Notes under the pieces: model-generated
The model's database searches: none
What the model was told of the DNA's origin: nothing
What the model saw: only the letters and a program-made list of their open reading frames with translations
Assembly (NCBI GenBank): GCA_015680685.1
Contig: MNCI01015885.1
Coordinates: 5,622-69,347 of the forward strand
Source: Gnetum montanum
Taxonomy: Eukaryota; Streptophyta; Gnetopsida; Gnetales; Gnetaceae
DNA length: 63,726 bases
Direction: 5' to 3'
Part shown: positions 34,264 to 45,778 of the stretch, piece after piece
Position numbering within the stretch: the first letter of the stretch is position 1
Layout: each line of letters opens with the position of its first letter
Translations under genes and position numbers: made by a program

Positions 34264-34960
34264 TATCACTTAAGTCATTAATAGATTTATTGTTATACCT
34301 ACTTTTGACATTATATGATCATGAAATTATACTTCTTTATTGGAAAAATAAAAACTTAGTTAATTGGGCATATAACCAATTTTCTCTTATGAGTTGTAAT
34401 ACTTTTCTTGTATAATCCAAATATTCTTTCTTACTTCAAGAGTATACCAAAATATAATCATAGATACTATTCTAAATTTATTGAGTTAGTATCTTAACAC
34501 ATTGTTTACTAAATGCAAAAATATTACATGATCAATTTTCAACTCAAATTAATAATACCAATAATTCATAGTGTTAATGTTTTGTTTTAATGATAGTCTT
34601 TGGAATATTCTCTTCTTTAATTTTTAACCAATGATATACAAATTTGAAATCCATTTTATAAAATACAATTCTATTTCTAATTTGGCAAAATACATCATCT
34701 ATTTCATGTAAGGATATTTATTCTTAATTGTAACTTGATTTGGCCATCTATAGTTAATGCATAATCTTAAGCTTCCATCGCTCTTTTTCTTAAATAATGC
34801 TAGTGCATCTCAAGGGAAGACATTAGGTTAAATGAGACCTTTATATAGATGTTCCTACACTTGAAGTATTAGTTTTGACAGCTCAATATAAGACATTTGA
34901 CATGGCAATTTGAAAATTGGTTTTATTCCTGGCTTAAGAGTAATCTTAACTTATATTTAT
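34264..34960 (-). pseudogene. D0 reverse transcriptase relic
   Basis: Reading leftward on the minus strand: GIKPIFKLPCQMSYIEL (34880-34945), [25 protein letters not shown] (34750-34805), NKYPY, KMDFKFVYHWLKIKEENIP (34560-34640), HYELLV, YDYILVYS (34440-34468, normally YxDD) and RKVLQLIRENWLYAQL. This is a standard Ty3/gypsy RT order. Stops and frameshifts are present and the second catalytic Asp reads Tyr. It is split from its RNase H by A2 and cut on the right by the E1 LTR. Part of the next gypsy stretch may reach 35082. Confidence 0.82.
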
Positions 34961-35082
34961 CTAGATTTTCAAAAAAGATAGTAGAACTTGAAATAATTTG
35001 ACTATAGATACATGGTTTAGGGACACCTCTTTTGATCCCCTTATTCTTTCCTATGTATGTGTTTTGCAAGTTTTGGGCTACA

Positions 35083-35285
35083 TGAAGATGTCTTAGAGAA
35101 CAAGAAGACATCTTAGCTAAGAGCTAAGTTTTCTTAGAAGACATCTTAGAGATGCTAGAAGACATCTTAGTCTAAGAGGATCCATCTTGTATAGATTACA
35201 AATGTTTCAAGTAATATTTCTTGTCAAGAGTAGAGACATCTCCTATAGGGAGGAGACTTTCTCTCAAAAATAGTAGACATCTTAG
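35083..35285 (+). promoter_or_regulatory. AGAAGACATCTTAG repeats in E1 U3
   Basis: Copies lie at 35103-35116, 35136-35149 and 35157-35170, exact for AGAAGACATCTTAG. Variants are at 35083-35096 and 35272-35285. Repeated U3 motifs of this kind often act as enhancers; that is inference. Confidence 0.65.
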
Positions 35286-35941
35286 CCAAAAGTATTGTTT
35301 TTGTAGAAGATGACCTGTATGGTCGGAAAACTTCTAGAATTAGTTGTTCCAATTCAAGAAATAGTATGAGAAGGTAGAAGAAGATGGGAAATAGTGGAGG
35401 ATCTTCAAGTGGAGCTTGAGGAAGGCTTCCTAGGATTTTCCTTATCTTGTTTTCTTAATAAATCTATGGTGTTTCATGGTTGTATCAAATATTATGGAAT
35501 AGAAAGAAAGAACATAAGTCTCAAAGAGAGCTCTTGAGTTGAAGATAGCTTAAAAAGTGTGTGATAGAGCACATTAGGTCTATGCATGTGGTTGCAACTC
35601 TAGGGCTAATGTGTGTAGATTAACCTGTGTTCTTGTATCTTGTTTACTTCTCTGATTAGAATCTCAATCTTGGGTTTGTGGAAGAGATTTTCTATCAGTA
35701 ATGCCTTACATTAAGAAAAACCATGGTGTGGTTATAAAGCCTCATGCTCTCTAGCATCATTTAAGTGTTTTGAGAGGTTTTGTTAGTTTTGAGAACCTAG
35801 TTCTAATCTTCTCATTGAATAATTAAAAATATCTAGGTTCTCTATTTTCTACAAAATTAATTATCTTTTCTTTATAATATCTAAATTTAGTATTTGAAGG
35901 TAATTTAATTGTAAAGTGAAACTGCTTTATCATTATTATCA
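35083..35941 (+). repeat. E1 5' LTR
   Basis: From about 35389 it aligns with the 3' LTR copy at 39747-40190 and then 49449-49543. The start is placed at TGAAGATGTC, and the end before the damaged primer site. The first 300 bases have no counterpart in the 3' LTR, whose beginning was deleted. Confidence 0.7.
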
Positions 35942-35947
35942 TCAAAG

Positions 35948-35972
35948 GTTCATAGCTAGGAGCTTTATGTTT
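35948..35972 (+). other. Damaged primer-binding site of E1
   Basis: GGTTCATAGCTAGGAGCTTTA resembles the initiator-Met type TGGTATCAGAGCTTTA with an internal 7-base insertion. The assignment is tentative. Confidence 0.4.
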
Positions 35973-36013
35973 ATTGTTGGTTGAAATTAGTTGAGGATTT
36001 CATCTAGTTCAGA

Positions 36014-37200
36014 TGGCACCTTAGAAGAAACAAGTTCAAGCACTGAATAGAGACATGAAGAACATGAAGTCTACCTTCTAGATGATGATTACTCGATTGG
36101 ATGAAATCAGCCCAAAGGTAGACATGAATGTAGGTTCTAGCCATATCCATATATATAGAAGTGATGAGCATGCACATTTATATGAAGAGGTTTTACAACC
36201 AAGCAAACAAAGCAAATGAAGAGGAAGGAAAATTTAGCTATAGGAGTGTAGAAACCCAACAACTAAGGATTTGAATGGGAGGGAACCTTATTTCTTAGAT
36301 GAGAATTTTGAGGGCTCCAACTATAGTAAATACTTCTTCTCCAAGTAAGCATGATGAGGAAGAAGAGACAAAGGTTTTTAGCCCATTTGAAAATGCTACA
36401 AGACTTTTGTTTGTTGAATTGAAGACTTTAAATGGTGCAAATGGCACCAATGCTTTTGTAAGTTGGTTGAACGTACATGAGAAGCATTTCTAGTTGGAAG
36501 AGGTACCAAATAAATTAAGGGTATGTATTGCAAAATCTAGATTAGAAAGTATGGCTTTTACTGGGTGGAAAAGAAGTCCTAGGATTATGAAAGATAAAAT
36601 AGTCAATCCATCAGAGATTAGTATCTAATGAAGTATATATTGAAAAGAAAATTTGAACAATCTTGTTAGCGGCAAGAGACCATTATGAAGTTGAAATTCC
36701 TAAGGCAAGGTAATAAGGATGTCTAAGAATTCTACATCAAATTTGGAGATCTATCCCATCAAGCTAAGGTAAAATGAGAAGAATATAAATAGGCTTTAAT
36801 CTTCTTGGGAGGTCTTAAAATGGTGTATCAACAAGAGATATCTTTTTACGAGCCACAAACCCTTGATGAGGCTTATGATTTGGCATTCAAGGCTAAGAAG
36901 AAATTAACTGGATTTAGAAACAAGAGCAAATAAACTTCCAAGGGAAATAAGAAAGGATCCAAATTAAGAAGGAATCCAAGTATAAATTTCATAACAAGGA
37001 TGATAGCCATGACAAGAAGACTAAAAGATACAATGAGAGGAGAAAAGCCAAGAAGGACCAAGGGTATGGAGGTAAGGGTCAAGGTAGTAGCTCATCAAAA
37101 ATCTAGTGCTTCAACTATGAAGAATGAAGATTCAAATAATGGAAATGTTTATTTTACAAGGTATCCAAGCACAAAGATGTGCAAACCATGAAGGTGGAGG
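36014..37200 (+). pseudogene. gag: E1 gag
   Basis: The frame begins near ATGGCACC at 36014, followed at once by a stop. Recognisable parts are a capsid-like LKTLNGANGTNAFVSWL with NVHEKHF (36410-36490), RQGNKDVxEFYIKFGDL-like sequence (36710-36755), PQTLDEAYDLAFKAKKK (36855-36902) and a Lys-rich linker. Near 37110-37150, CFNYEE..K.WKC is the ruin of a CCHC zinc knuckle. Frameshifts and stops are scattered. A protease frame follows. Confidence 0.7.
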
Positions 37201-37329
37201 AGACATCAAGCCAAGGTATTCATGAGGTAATTCTAATGCTCCAAAAATTGAGAAAATGTTTGAAATAAATTCTTGTGCATTCATGGAGAATTTAAATAAA
37301 TGAGAACACCCTAATAGAAAATTGTTATT

Positions 37330-37700
37330 TCAAATTAAAGATAGATGCTTATTTAGTGAGAAATGGATTCATGTTTTGATTAATGGTGGAGCCCAAGATA
37401 ATGTTATTTCTTCTATGGTAGTTGCTATATTGTAGTTGGTATCCTCATCTTAGACCTTAGCATATGCATTAGTTTTTTGGATATTTTTTCCAAGAGGTGA
37501 GGGGAAAATGTATTTTGAATTTTAACATTAGAGATTTTTATGATGTTGTAAAGTGTGATGTGATTCCAATAGATTTTGTTGATGTAATTCTTGATAGACC
37601 TTGAAATTTTGATAATGGTGCTTAGTTTGATGATGAAAGAAATGTATGGAGTATAGCTAATCTTGATGGAATTCATGAGTGGGTTCCAATGATAGCTAAA
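37330..37700 (+). pseudogene. E1 aspartic protease
   Basis: VLINGGAQDNVISSMVVA (37374-37425) corresponds to the LIDGGAxxNFIS active site of plant gypsy proteases, with the catalytic Asp replaced by Asn. Downstream pieces such as DVILDRPWNFD (about 37575-37610, frame-shifted) fit the C-terminal ILGRPW motif. It lies directly after gag and before RT, as expected. Confidence 0.65.
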
Positions 37701-37799
37701 AAAGTGAGGTAGTAAAGCTTATTTAATGCTTCCTTAATTCTTGTTGTTATGACAGTAGTTACTACTAATCATGATGATTTGTAGGTTGAACTTCCCACA

Positions 37800-38590
37800 T
37801 GTGTGCTAAGCTTGAAGCAAAAATTTCCCAAGTTGTTCAAGGGAAAATTGGATGGATTACCACCAATGAGGAATGTACAACATCAAATTAATTTTATTCT
37901 TGATGCTACCATTACAAACGAGAGAGTTTACTAGATGTTACCAAATCAATGGATTGAATTGCAAAGGTAAGTAGAGGAGTAACTTACAAATGGATTCATG
38001 AGAAAATCCATTTCACCTTGTGTAGTCTTGGCAGTACTAGTGCCAAGAAGGAATATACTGAATGGATGATGTGCATTGATTCTAAGGTAATGAATAGGAT
38101 AATAGTAAGGTATAGGTTCCATATTCCAAGGATGGATGAAATCCTTGATGTCCCTACCAATGCTTAAGATTTTATCAAAATTGATTTGAAGAGTGAATAC
38201 CATCAAAATGGAATCAAGCCTAGTGATGAATGGAAGATAGATTTCAAGATACTAGATGGATTATTTGAGTGGTTGGTGATGCTATTTGGGCTCATGAATA
38301 CACCTTGTACATTCATGAGGTTGACACATGATGCATTAAAGGATTTGATTGGTAAATGTTATATTAACATTTGTGATGATATTTTGGTGGATAGCTCTAA
38401 TGAGTTAGAGCACTTGGATCACTTGAACATAGTGTGTCTTATGTTGAAGGAGACACAATTGGTGATCAATGTGAAGAAAAGTCATTTATTTAAGAACAAA
38501 ATCAAATATTTGGAGCATGTGATTTCTAAAAATCAAATTAGGATGGAAGTTACCAAGGTATAGGCAATTAGAAATTGGTTGACTCCTAAG
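37800..38590 (+). pseudogene. E1 reverse transcriptase
   Basis: Signature pieces run in order: LPPMRNVQHQINFI (37857-37900), ELQRxVEE and GFMRKSISPCVV (37960-38025), CIDSKVMN, YRFHIPRMDEILDV (38110-38155), IKIDLKSEYHQNGIKPSDEW, KIDFKILDGLFEWL, MLFGLMNTPCTFMRL (38278-38325) and YINICDDILV (38360-38389). The catalytic DD pair is intact in the last. A stop-free stretch of 125 codons (38186-38563) remains. Earlier stops and shifts disable it. The GLPPMRDIQH-type N-terminus and EWLVMPFGL style point to a chromovirus lineage. Confidence 0.9.
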
Positions 38591-39120
38591 AATGTTGGGG
38601 AGGTAAGATCATTCCTTGGTTCACTAGGTTTTTATAAGAAATTCATAAAAACATTTAGCAGTATTTTGTGGTCTATATTTACTTTGTTGAAGAAAAATAA
38701 AGATTTCATGTAGGAGAATGATGCCCAAGGGAGCTTTGGCTTATTGAAAACAAAAATTACTAGTGAACCCATGCATGCAATTCTAGATTTTCAAAAGCTT
38801 TTTCAGGTAGTAGTGGATGCACATGGACTTGTCATTGGTAGGGTACTTTCACAAGATGTTAGGCTTGTTGCAATCTTTTTTAAAAAACTGAATTATTTGA
38901 GAAAAAAATATAGCATATATGAGAGATTTGTACACTATTCTTCATGCAATTAAGCATTGAAGGCATTATTTGTTGCCCAAGAAATTCACCTTGATGATAG
39001 ATTACAAAGCACTTCAATTTATAAACTTACAAAAGAAATTGAGTTCAAAGCACATGAAGTGGATTACATAGTTACAAGAGATTTAATTTTTTGTTAAAAC
39101 AAATAAGTGGAAAAGCCAAT
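38591..39120 (+). pseudogene. E1 RNase H
   Basis: VRSFLGSLGFYKKFIKTF-like sequence (38601-38655) links from RT. FQVVVDAHGLVIGRVLSQD (38805-38860) and IFFKKLNYLRKKYSIYE match gypsy RNase H, including the first catalytic Asp. The region then weakens toward LPKKFTLMIDYKAL and the IFVKTNKWKSQCSCSC region before integrase. Stops are present. Confidence 0.78.
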
Positions 39121-39746
39121 GTAGTTGCTCATGTGTTGGTGCTAGTGGTTGATTTCAATGTACCTCATGTGGAAGATATGGGTGATTTTCCTTCTTTGTA
39201 TAAGCATGATGTTGATTTTGGGTAGGTTTGGAGAAGCCTAAAAGAACCATTGATGAATACAATAGACCAGTGGAGGCACTATCATATTTAAGATGAATTA
39301 TTATTTAAGAATAAAAAGGTATGTGTTTCTAATTATGATTTTAGGAAAAATATTTGTTTTGAAAAGCATTGTAGTGACATGGTAGGTCACATGGGTAGGG
39401 GTAAAACATTAAAATTTGTCGGTAGGCACTATTTTTGGCTTGGCATGACAACTAAAGTTTTGAAATTTATGGAGTGTTTGACTTGTTAGAAGTTCAAAAG
39501 AACTAAGGAAGTGGATGGACATTATATGCCTTTACCAATATCCAAGGATCCATGGGATAGTATGTATATGGATTTTGTGAGTGGTATTCCAAATACCAAA
39601 AGTGACAATAATGCAATTTTTGTTGTTATTAATAGGTTCGCTAAGATGGCACACTTCATTCTTGTGATAAGGTGAGTGATTCTTCTGATGTTGAAAATTT
39701 GTTTTTTCAATATTTTGTAAAGTTGTATAGAATTTCAACATCAAAG
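39121..39746 (+). pseudogene. E1 integrase, N-terminal half only
   Basis: The HHCC region reads FEKHCSDMVGHMGRGKT .. GRHYFWLGM .. FMECLTC (39358-39489). The core begins DPWDSMYMDFVSGIP (first catalytic Asp, about 39571) and runs NNAIFVVINRFAKMAHFI, then VSDSSDVENLFFQYFVKL. At 39746 it passes straight into 3' LTR sequence, so the second Asp, the Glu and the whole C-terminal part (including any chromodomain) are deleted. Confidence 0.88.
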
Positions 39747-40190
39747 GATCTTCTAGTAGAGCTTGAGGAATATTTCCTATAGGTTTTCTTGTCTCGTTTT
39801 CTTAATAAATTTGTGGCATTTCATGCTTATATTAGACATGATGGAGTAGAGAGTGAGTGAGAAGAGAAGTCTTAAAGAAAACTCTTGGATTGAATAGATC
39901 TTGGCAAGAGTGTGATAGATTACATTGAGGAAGTGTATATGTAGTTGTAACTTCAAGGTCAATGTATGTGGATTGACCTATGAGTTCTTGCCTCTTATTT
40001 ACTTCTTTGATTAGAATCTCAATCCCAAGTTGTGGAAGAGATTTTCCATTGGTTGTGTTTTGCATTGAGAATAGCCATTGTGTGATTGTAAAGCCTCATG
40101 ATCTATAGCATTGTTTGAGTATTTTGAGAGGTTTTATGGGGTTTTGAAACTTAGTTGTAATCTTCTTATTAAATAATTGAAGATAGTAAG
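39747..40190 (+). repeat. E1 3' LTR, 5'-truncated, left part
   Basis: It aligns with 35389-35835 of the 5' LTR. The remaining LTR end continues at 49449-49543 after C1. Its first about 300 bases are missing because of the deletion joined to integrase. Confidence 0.85.
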
Positions 40191-42850
40191 TGTTGATGTC
40201 AACCTCACCCATGCTAGGAACAAGGCCATGATTTCTAGGTCTAATTACTAGGTTATCATCTCATGATTTAAATAAGTGTTATTTCAATGAGATTTATCAT
40301 GCAACCTTTAAATTATTATCATTTATCAACATCTAAATCTAAGTTCATCCATGAATGAGAAAAGAATGCTAAACAAGTTGGGCAATCCAACTTCTACCCC
40401 TACTTCAATAAAGGTTAGTTTGTCATTTTCTCTACTTATTATATCATCAAATTCCATCATATTTTTCATTAAAATGCTTAATTTCTCAACCATATTTGAG
40501 AGCAATCAAATCTCAATTTGACTATTGCATGTTGACCACTAAGGAGAATACATATTCTTTTGTGTTTGTTTGTAAAAATTAATAATCTAAAGAAAAGTTT
40601 CATTCAAACCATTAACAGAGTAACCCCTACTTGGAAGCCTCCTAAAAGGAATATGAACATCAAAAAAATACTACCAAATCAATGATAATATGAAGGAATA
40701 GGTTGTTAGAACCAAAGCTAGATGATTATATGTACCCTTAGAACATGTAGTCAATATGGTATTTTTATTGAACTAAAGGGGAACAATATGTCACACTAGC
40801 ATAGTGGCATGGTTGAAATTGAAAGATCTAACTAATTTCACAAGAATGAGGGAGAATCCTCATAACATATATTAAGCGTTTTATGCATGGTGTTACATGG
40901 AGTAGTCCAAGTGTTGCTTTTCAGATTCTTGATTTCAACAAAATTCAATAGCTTTTCATTGTTGTAGTTGTGGTGTCTCTATTGTATTCATGCCTTAGAC
41001 TTGGTTTGGCAATGAGGATGGCCTTAGGCCCTCGATTATGCTTTAGATGATTATTAAAGTACCAGGGCTCATGAGCTATGGATAAAATGTTATGAATTCA
41101 CTACAACATCATTGTTTTCCTCGGGTTATTATTTTCTAACAAAAAATTCATGAGCTATGGTCACTTCCTCTTGGAAGAGTCTATGGAAAATGATAGATGA
41201 TAAGCCTAGGACACACATGTAATAAAATATTTACATTATTGCACAATAAAATCCATGGGCAACCATGATGATAAGGAATGATGGCATTGCATTTGTTGGT
41301 TCTGATGTACGGTCAGATGGTAGAAGCCATCATAATTTTGTTATGCTTCTGTAGTTGATCCAACCTACCCTCGACATTATTTATATGCACAACATGGACT
41401 AGGCATTACAAGGAACATGGGCAACAAGTAAGAATGTGGGGTATTACATGTGATGGCGAGCATTACATTTGTGATGGAAGTGATGTTGTAACTGTGGTGG
41501 TAGTGTGCATAGGCAACCATCAATGAGAGACGAATTGATGAGGTGGATGTTGGCGTTACAGGTGGTGCATTGCTGTAACTGATGTGTAGTGGACATGTCA
41601 AGGAAATGGTAGTAGTAGCTATAAAAGTCCAGGCATGACAATAGCAAGAAAATCATCGATCTCCAAAGGGGACTCTTAGCACTAGTCAGGACTACACAGT
41701 AGTAGGGACATCGATGGGCACTGGTGCTGGGAGGAGGACTATAAGCCTCTCTTCTTTCTAGTTCATGCCACCCATGATGGTAGGCTATAGTAGGATCCAA
41801 TAATCCTTTTCTCTCTCCTACAGTGCACTACAAATCATGCATTTGAAAATAATGTAGGCACGATAGTAGTAAGCAGAAGTGTGTAGGGGCATGTTAGTGA
41901 CTGTGGATAGGCAGTCAATGTGGTAGGCTCTTGACCATCATCAATTGTTGTTGTGCATCTACAAAAATGTAGATAGCACATGTGCATGGGGCATGAGATG
42001 TTCGATTTCTCTTTCTTGTGGCTAAGGTGACATGCATGGGTAGAAAACTAGATGTATGATGTGTTGGTCTCTAACATCGAGTGCATGGAACTCACTATGA
42101 TAGTCCTTGATCAAGGAGGACTCCCCTTGTTGATGAGGAACTAGAGATGGTGGTTTCTTTTATTCTTGTATTCATGCTGCAGTGGGTGACCCTGCTCTCT
42201 CTCCCTATGCAAGTGTGAGAAATACATTATCCAGAGGCATTAGTAGGAGGTGACAACAATGTAACTAGCACATGGAAAGCACTATCTCTCTTTTCTCTTA
42301 GTCTGATTAGTGGCAAGGTATGTGAGGTTCTATTTTTCCTTCCTCCTAATAGCATGCACATCAAATGTCAATAGGCATGTGACAAATGGAATGACACAAC
42401 ACCCTTTCCTCTCACTGACATCAGTTGGTAGATAGCATGTCCCTCTCTCACGATGGCTAGGAATGCATGTGCATTGGTGCACAATAGTGGTAGCATGATG
42501 ATGATGTGTGCAATAGGCTTTGAATGACCATAGTTGCTACCTTGCACGAATTGTGATGGGTAGTCAGTGGGCATCTTTGCCAGCAACAAACTAGTAGCAG
42601 TAGCAAAAGACCAAGGAAAAATTTATATTTTATTAGTTAATATATTTTATTTATTTTAAAATTCAAGATATTCATTCAATTTAAACTCTCCCAATTTTCT
42701 AGTTTAATTTACCTTTTTTTGGAACATCACATAGCCCTCTCCAACTGAGACTTCCCAAGTTTCCATACTAATACAAGAGGCACCCTAGGCAATAGTCTCC
42801 TCAAATGAGCTTTTTCCTTGGGTGTTGGTGCATCCAACATTTATACATCA
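40191..42850 (+). repeat. C1 5' LTR
   Basis: TGTTGATGTCAACC to TATACATCA. It is about 930 bases longer than the 3' LTR. Part of the excess (about 41185-41785) interrupts a segment that is continuous in the 3' LTR. The part matching the GC-rich stretch of the 3' LTR has become AT-rich by C-to-T and G-to-A changes. Confidence 0.85.
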
Positions 42851-43567
42851 ACACCTTTTTGGTACTAGGAGGGCTATTTTTCCAACCTTTATTTTCCATT
42901 TTCAAAAAAAATATCAATTTTCTACCCTTTTTTGATTCCTATTTTATTTTCATTTCTTGAAAATTTTATTATCCTTATTTTGCTCATCTTAAAATTGTTG
43001 TTTCCCAATATTTTATTTTCCTTTCTTGCAAACCTCTATCTCCAAACCCTTTATTTTTTTCCATTGTTAAAAAATTGATGTTTCCTATTTTCTGAAAATT
43101 GTCATCACTAGAATCCTATTTTCAAATTTCTAAACCCTCATTTTCCTAGTTCCATCTTTAGATTTGTGTTTTTGTGGTTCTTACCTAAGTCCCAACTTTG
43201 GTAACGCGGTTCTATTTAATTATTTAATTTTAAATTTATTTTTCTAAACTTTTTGATTTTACTATTTTTCTTTTAAATTTTATAAATGTTATAATTTCAT
43301 GCATTTATTTTTCTTTTGAATTTTTTTTAAATAGCATATTTTAGTGTTTTTTCTTTAAGAAAATATTATTGCAATATTTCTTTTCTTTTTATGCAATTTT
43401 ATAGCTTTATTTTAACATTTTTTTGTAATTTTCATTTCACAAGGGAACCCTCCCAATAAAAATCACTTACCTCTACCCTTAACTAACTAGCTACCCATCA
43501 ATTTACATTAAGGAAACAACAAGCTTCATGTTTTCCAAGTTCTATCCGTAGGAGAACTCAAACTAGG
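42851..43567 (+). other. C1 leader region
   Basis: It begins ACACCTTTTTGGTACTAGGA. The TTGGTACTAGGAGGGC part is placed where a primer-binding site should be, but I cannot name the tRNA. The rest is T-rich and non-coding. Confidence 0.5.
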
Positions 43568-44640
43568 ATGGCAGTCAATCAACCCCCAACTCCCTTTGTG
43601 AGCAACCTCTTTAACTTCACTAACTATCATGATATCCCAAAACCACTCCAAAATATAAATTTGTTCTTTGATCACACAACCCCTACTAGTGATGCCTGCC
43701 AACATATGAAATGTTTCAAAACCTTACTAAGCATCCATAACATTGTTTGAAACAATGTAGCATTTAGGGTATTTCTGACAACTTTTAGGAGCAAAGCCAC
43801 CCAATGGCTTTTGATGCTCCCAAATGCCTCTATTAACTCATGGAAAGAATTCAAGAATAATTTCCTACTTTAGTTCAACAAATTCACTAGCCTCACAATA
43901 GCATTAAGCAATTTCACAAGCTTGAGGAAGATACCTAGGGAAAATGTCCATGACTACAACTTACAATTCCTCCATCAACTTGCTTATGTGCCAAATGAGA
44001 TGCATCCACAACCTAGTGGCATCCTTAATTTTTACTTGTCCACCATTGACCCATTCTTTACCTATGCCATTAAATCTGATCCTAAAAAATGGAAATACAA
44101 AGATCAATAGCTAAAGTCATTGAATTAGAATAAATTACCCTCATGAATAGCATTCAAACTCAATTTGGAATGATGAGCATTAGTAATCCTATGTAATCTA
44201 ACCCTATACCTCTATCAACTTTCCCAATGATTAATACCATGTTTCAAACTTCCACTTCCCTTCATTTGACTCAACCTTCAAATAATCATTTTTGAAGTTC
44301 AACATCTTCTTCATTTCTACCATCTAACACTGGTTTGAATGATGGCCAATTGAAGGCCTTAATTCAATCCATCATAAGCCCAAATAGAATATCTAATCCT
44401 ATTGAATCCCTAACTCAAACTCAAAATTAGATGACCCAGATATTAACTTTGCTTCGAAAACTTTCCAATGAAGTAGTTGAATTAAAGCAGAACAACAACA
44501 AGGGTCCTATACAATCTAAAAAGCTAAGTACATCAATTAATGATGACTATTGTCATCTCCATAACATGAGGCAATATTTTGAAAAAAAATTTACCCAATT
44601 TTTAGCACTATATGGTGATAATGCCTAGAGTTAACAAAAT
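43568..44640 (+). pseudogene. gag: C1 gag
   Basis: A start at 43568 (MAVNQPP) gives 60 codons before a stop; the frame then recovers. The capsid-like section has FRVFLTTFRSKATQWLLMLP and ASINSWKEFKNNFL (43760-43870), the WF..L...SI.SW..L...F pattern of retrotransposon gag. Open stretches 43922-44110 and 44431-44628 follow. DDYCHLHNMRQYFEKKF (44540-44590) resembles the YCxxHxxxGHxTxxC finger of Tat-type gag, with the His and the last Cys lost. Stops separate the parts. Confidence 0.75.
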
Positions 44641-45500
44641 GGGAAACCCCCAATTATGATCCTTAATATACCTCATGAAATAGAAAATGAAGAAGTTTCC
44701 TCATTAGAACAAGTTATGGTAAGTGATCCCAACTCACATAACATTTGCTACCATAGACTTAGTGACATTGTGAATACCACACAATAAAAAACTAGGAATA
44801 ATCCTTAAACTCCTCCAAACATAAGGGTTCCTAGTCAAAACAATACAAATACTAAAATCGAGTCATCCCAAACAAACACCCCACAATAAATAAACCTGCC
44901 TTCCATACTTAGAAGAGCTCCACCTTAGCAAGAAGCCAAAGATGAACATAAGACATACAACCTAGTTCAGGATTTCAAGAAAATTAATGTCAACATTTCA
45001 ATGTATGACCTTCTAAAATTTAATGAAATGAAAGACACAATTCAAAGGATAGTTCATACACCTAAAACTGAAAAAGAAAAATCCCCAATCCTCGAAAGGC
45101 AAGTTCACTTTACAGAAAGTCCTAACATGCTATTAGTATAGAATCCTAGAAATTCCATGACAAGTAAGAAAGAACAACTTCTTTTCTTAACAACTTTAAT
45201 TATTTTAAGAAATAATGTCCATAATTGTTTGATGGATTCTAAAGCAATAGTTAGTCTCATGCCACTTGAGGCATGTAAAACCTTAGAAGCACATATGCTA
45301 CCACAAATAAGAAGTGTAATACAACTCAATGGATCTAAAATACCTATTGTAGGGTCATTAAAAGGAGTGAAAGTGGAACTTAAACAGAACCTTACATTTA
45401 CATGTTACACAGATATCTTAGTGGTTGACATGTCACCCACTTATGGTGTGCTCTTATCTAGGACTTTTGGAACATGTTTGGGGGCTTATTTAGGTTAGAT
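44641..45500 (+). pseudogene. C1 gag end and aspartic protease
   Basis: The protease lies in a 113-codon open frame (45157-45498). VHNCLMDSKAIVSLMPLEA (about 45220-45275) corresponds to the DSGAxxSLMP active site; the catalytic Asp is retained but Gly reads Lys. IVGSLKGVKVEL and VVDMSPTYGVLLSRTF follow, the latter matching LLGRPW. The preceding 500 bases are a charged linker, colinear in style with gag-pol linkers, with several stops. Confidence 0.72.
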
Positions 45501-45778
45501 TTATTATAAATATTAATTCCTATTAAAGGAAAATCTAAATATATGGTCATACCAAGAGAGGCTTTCTACAAATAAGTAGTTACAATCTTTCATCAACAAA
45601 GTCAATCTTTGGAAAATCAAAACACTAACCTTATATTGGAGTTGTTGAGCTTGAGTGTGGTAAACATGTTATAAATGATAATGTGAGTGAAATTACAAAA
45701 ATAAATCCTTTTTCTCATATAGAGTCGACCCAACCCTATCAAAATTCTTGAGAAGGTGAAGAAATCTATGAAGATACC

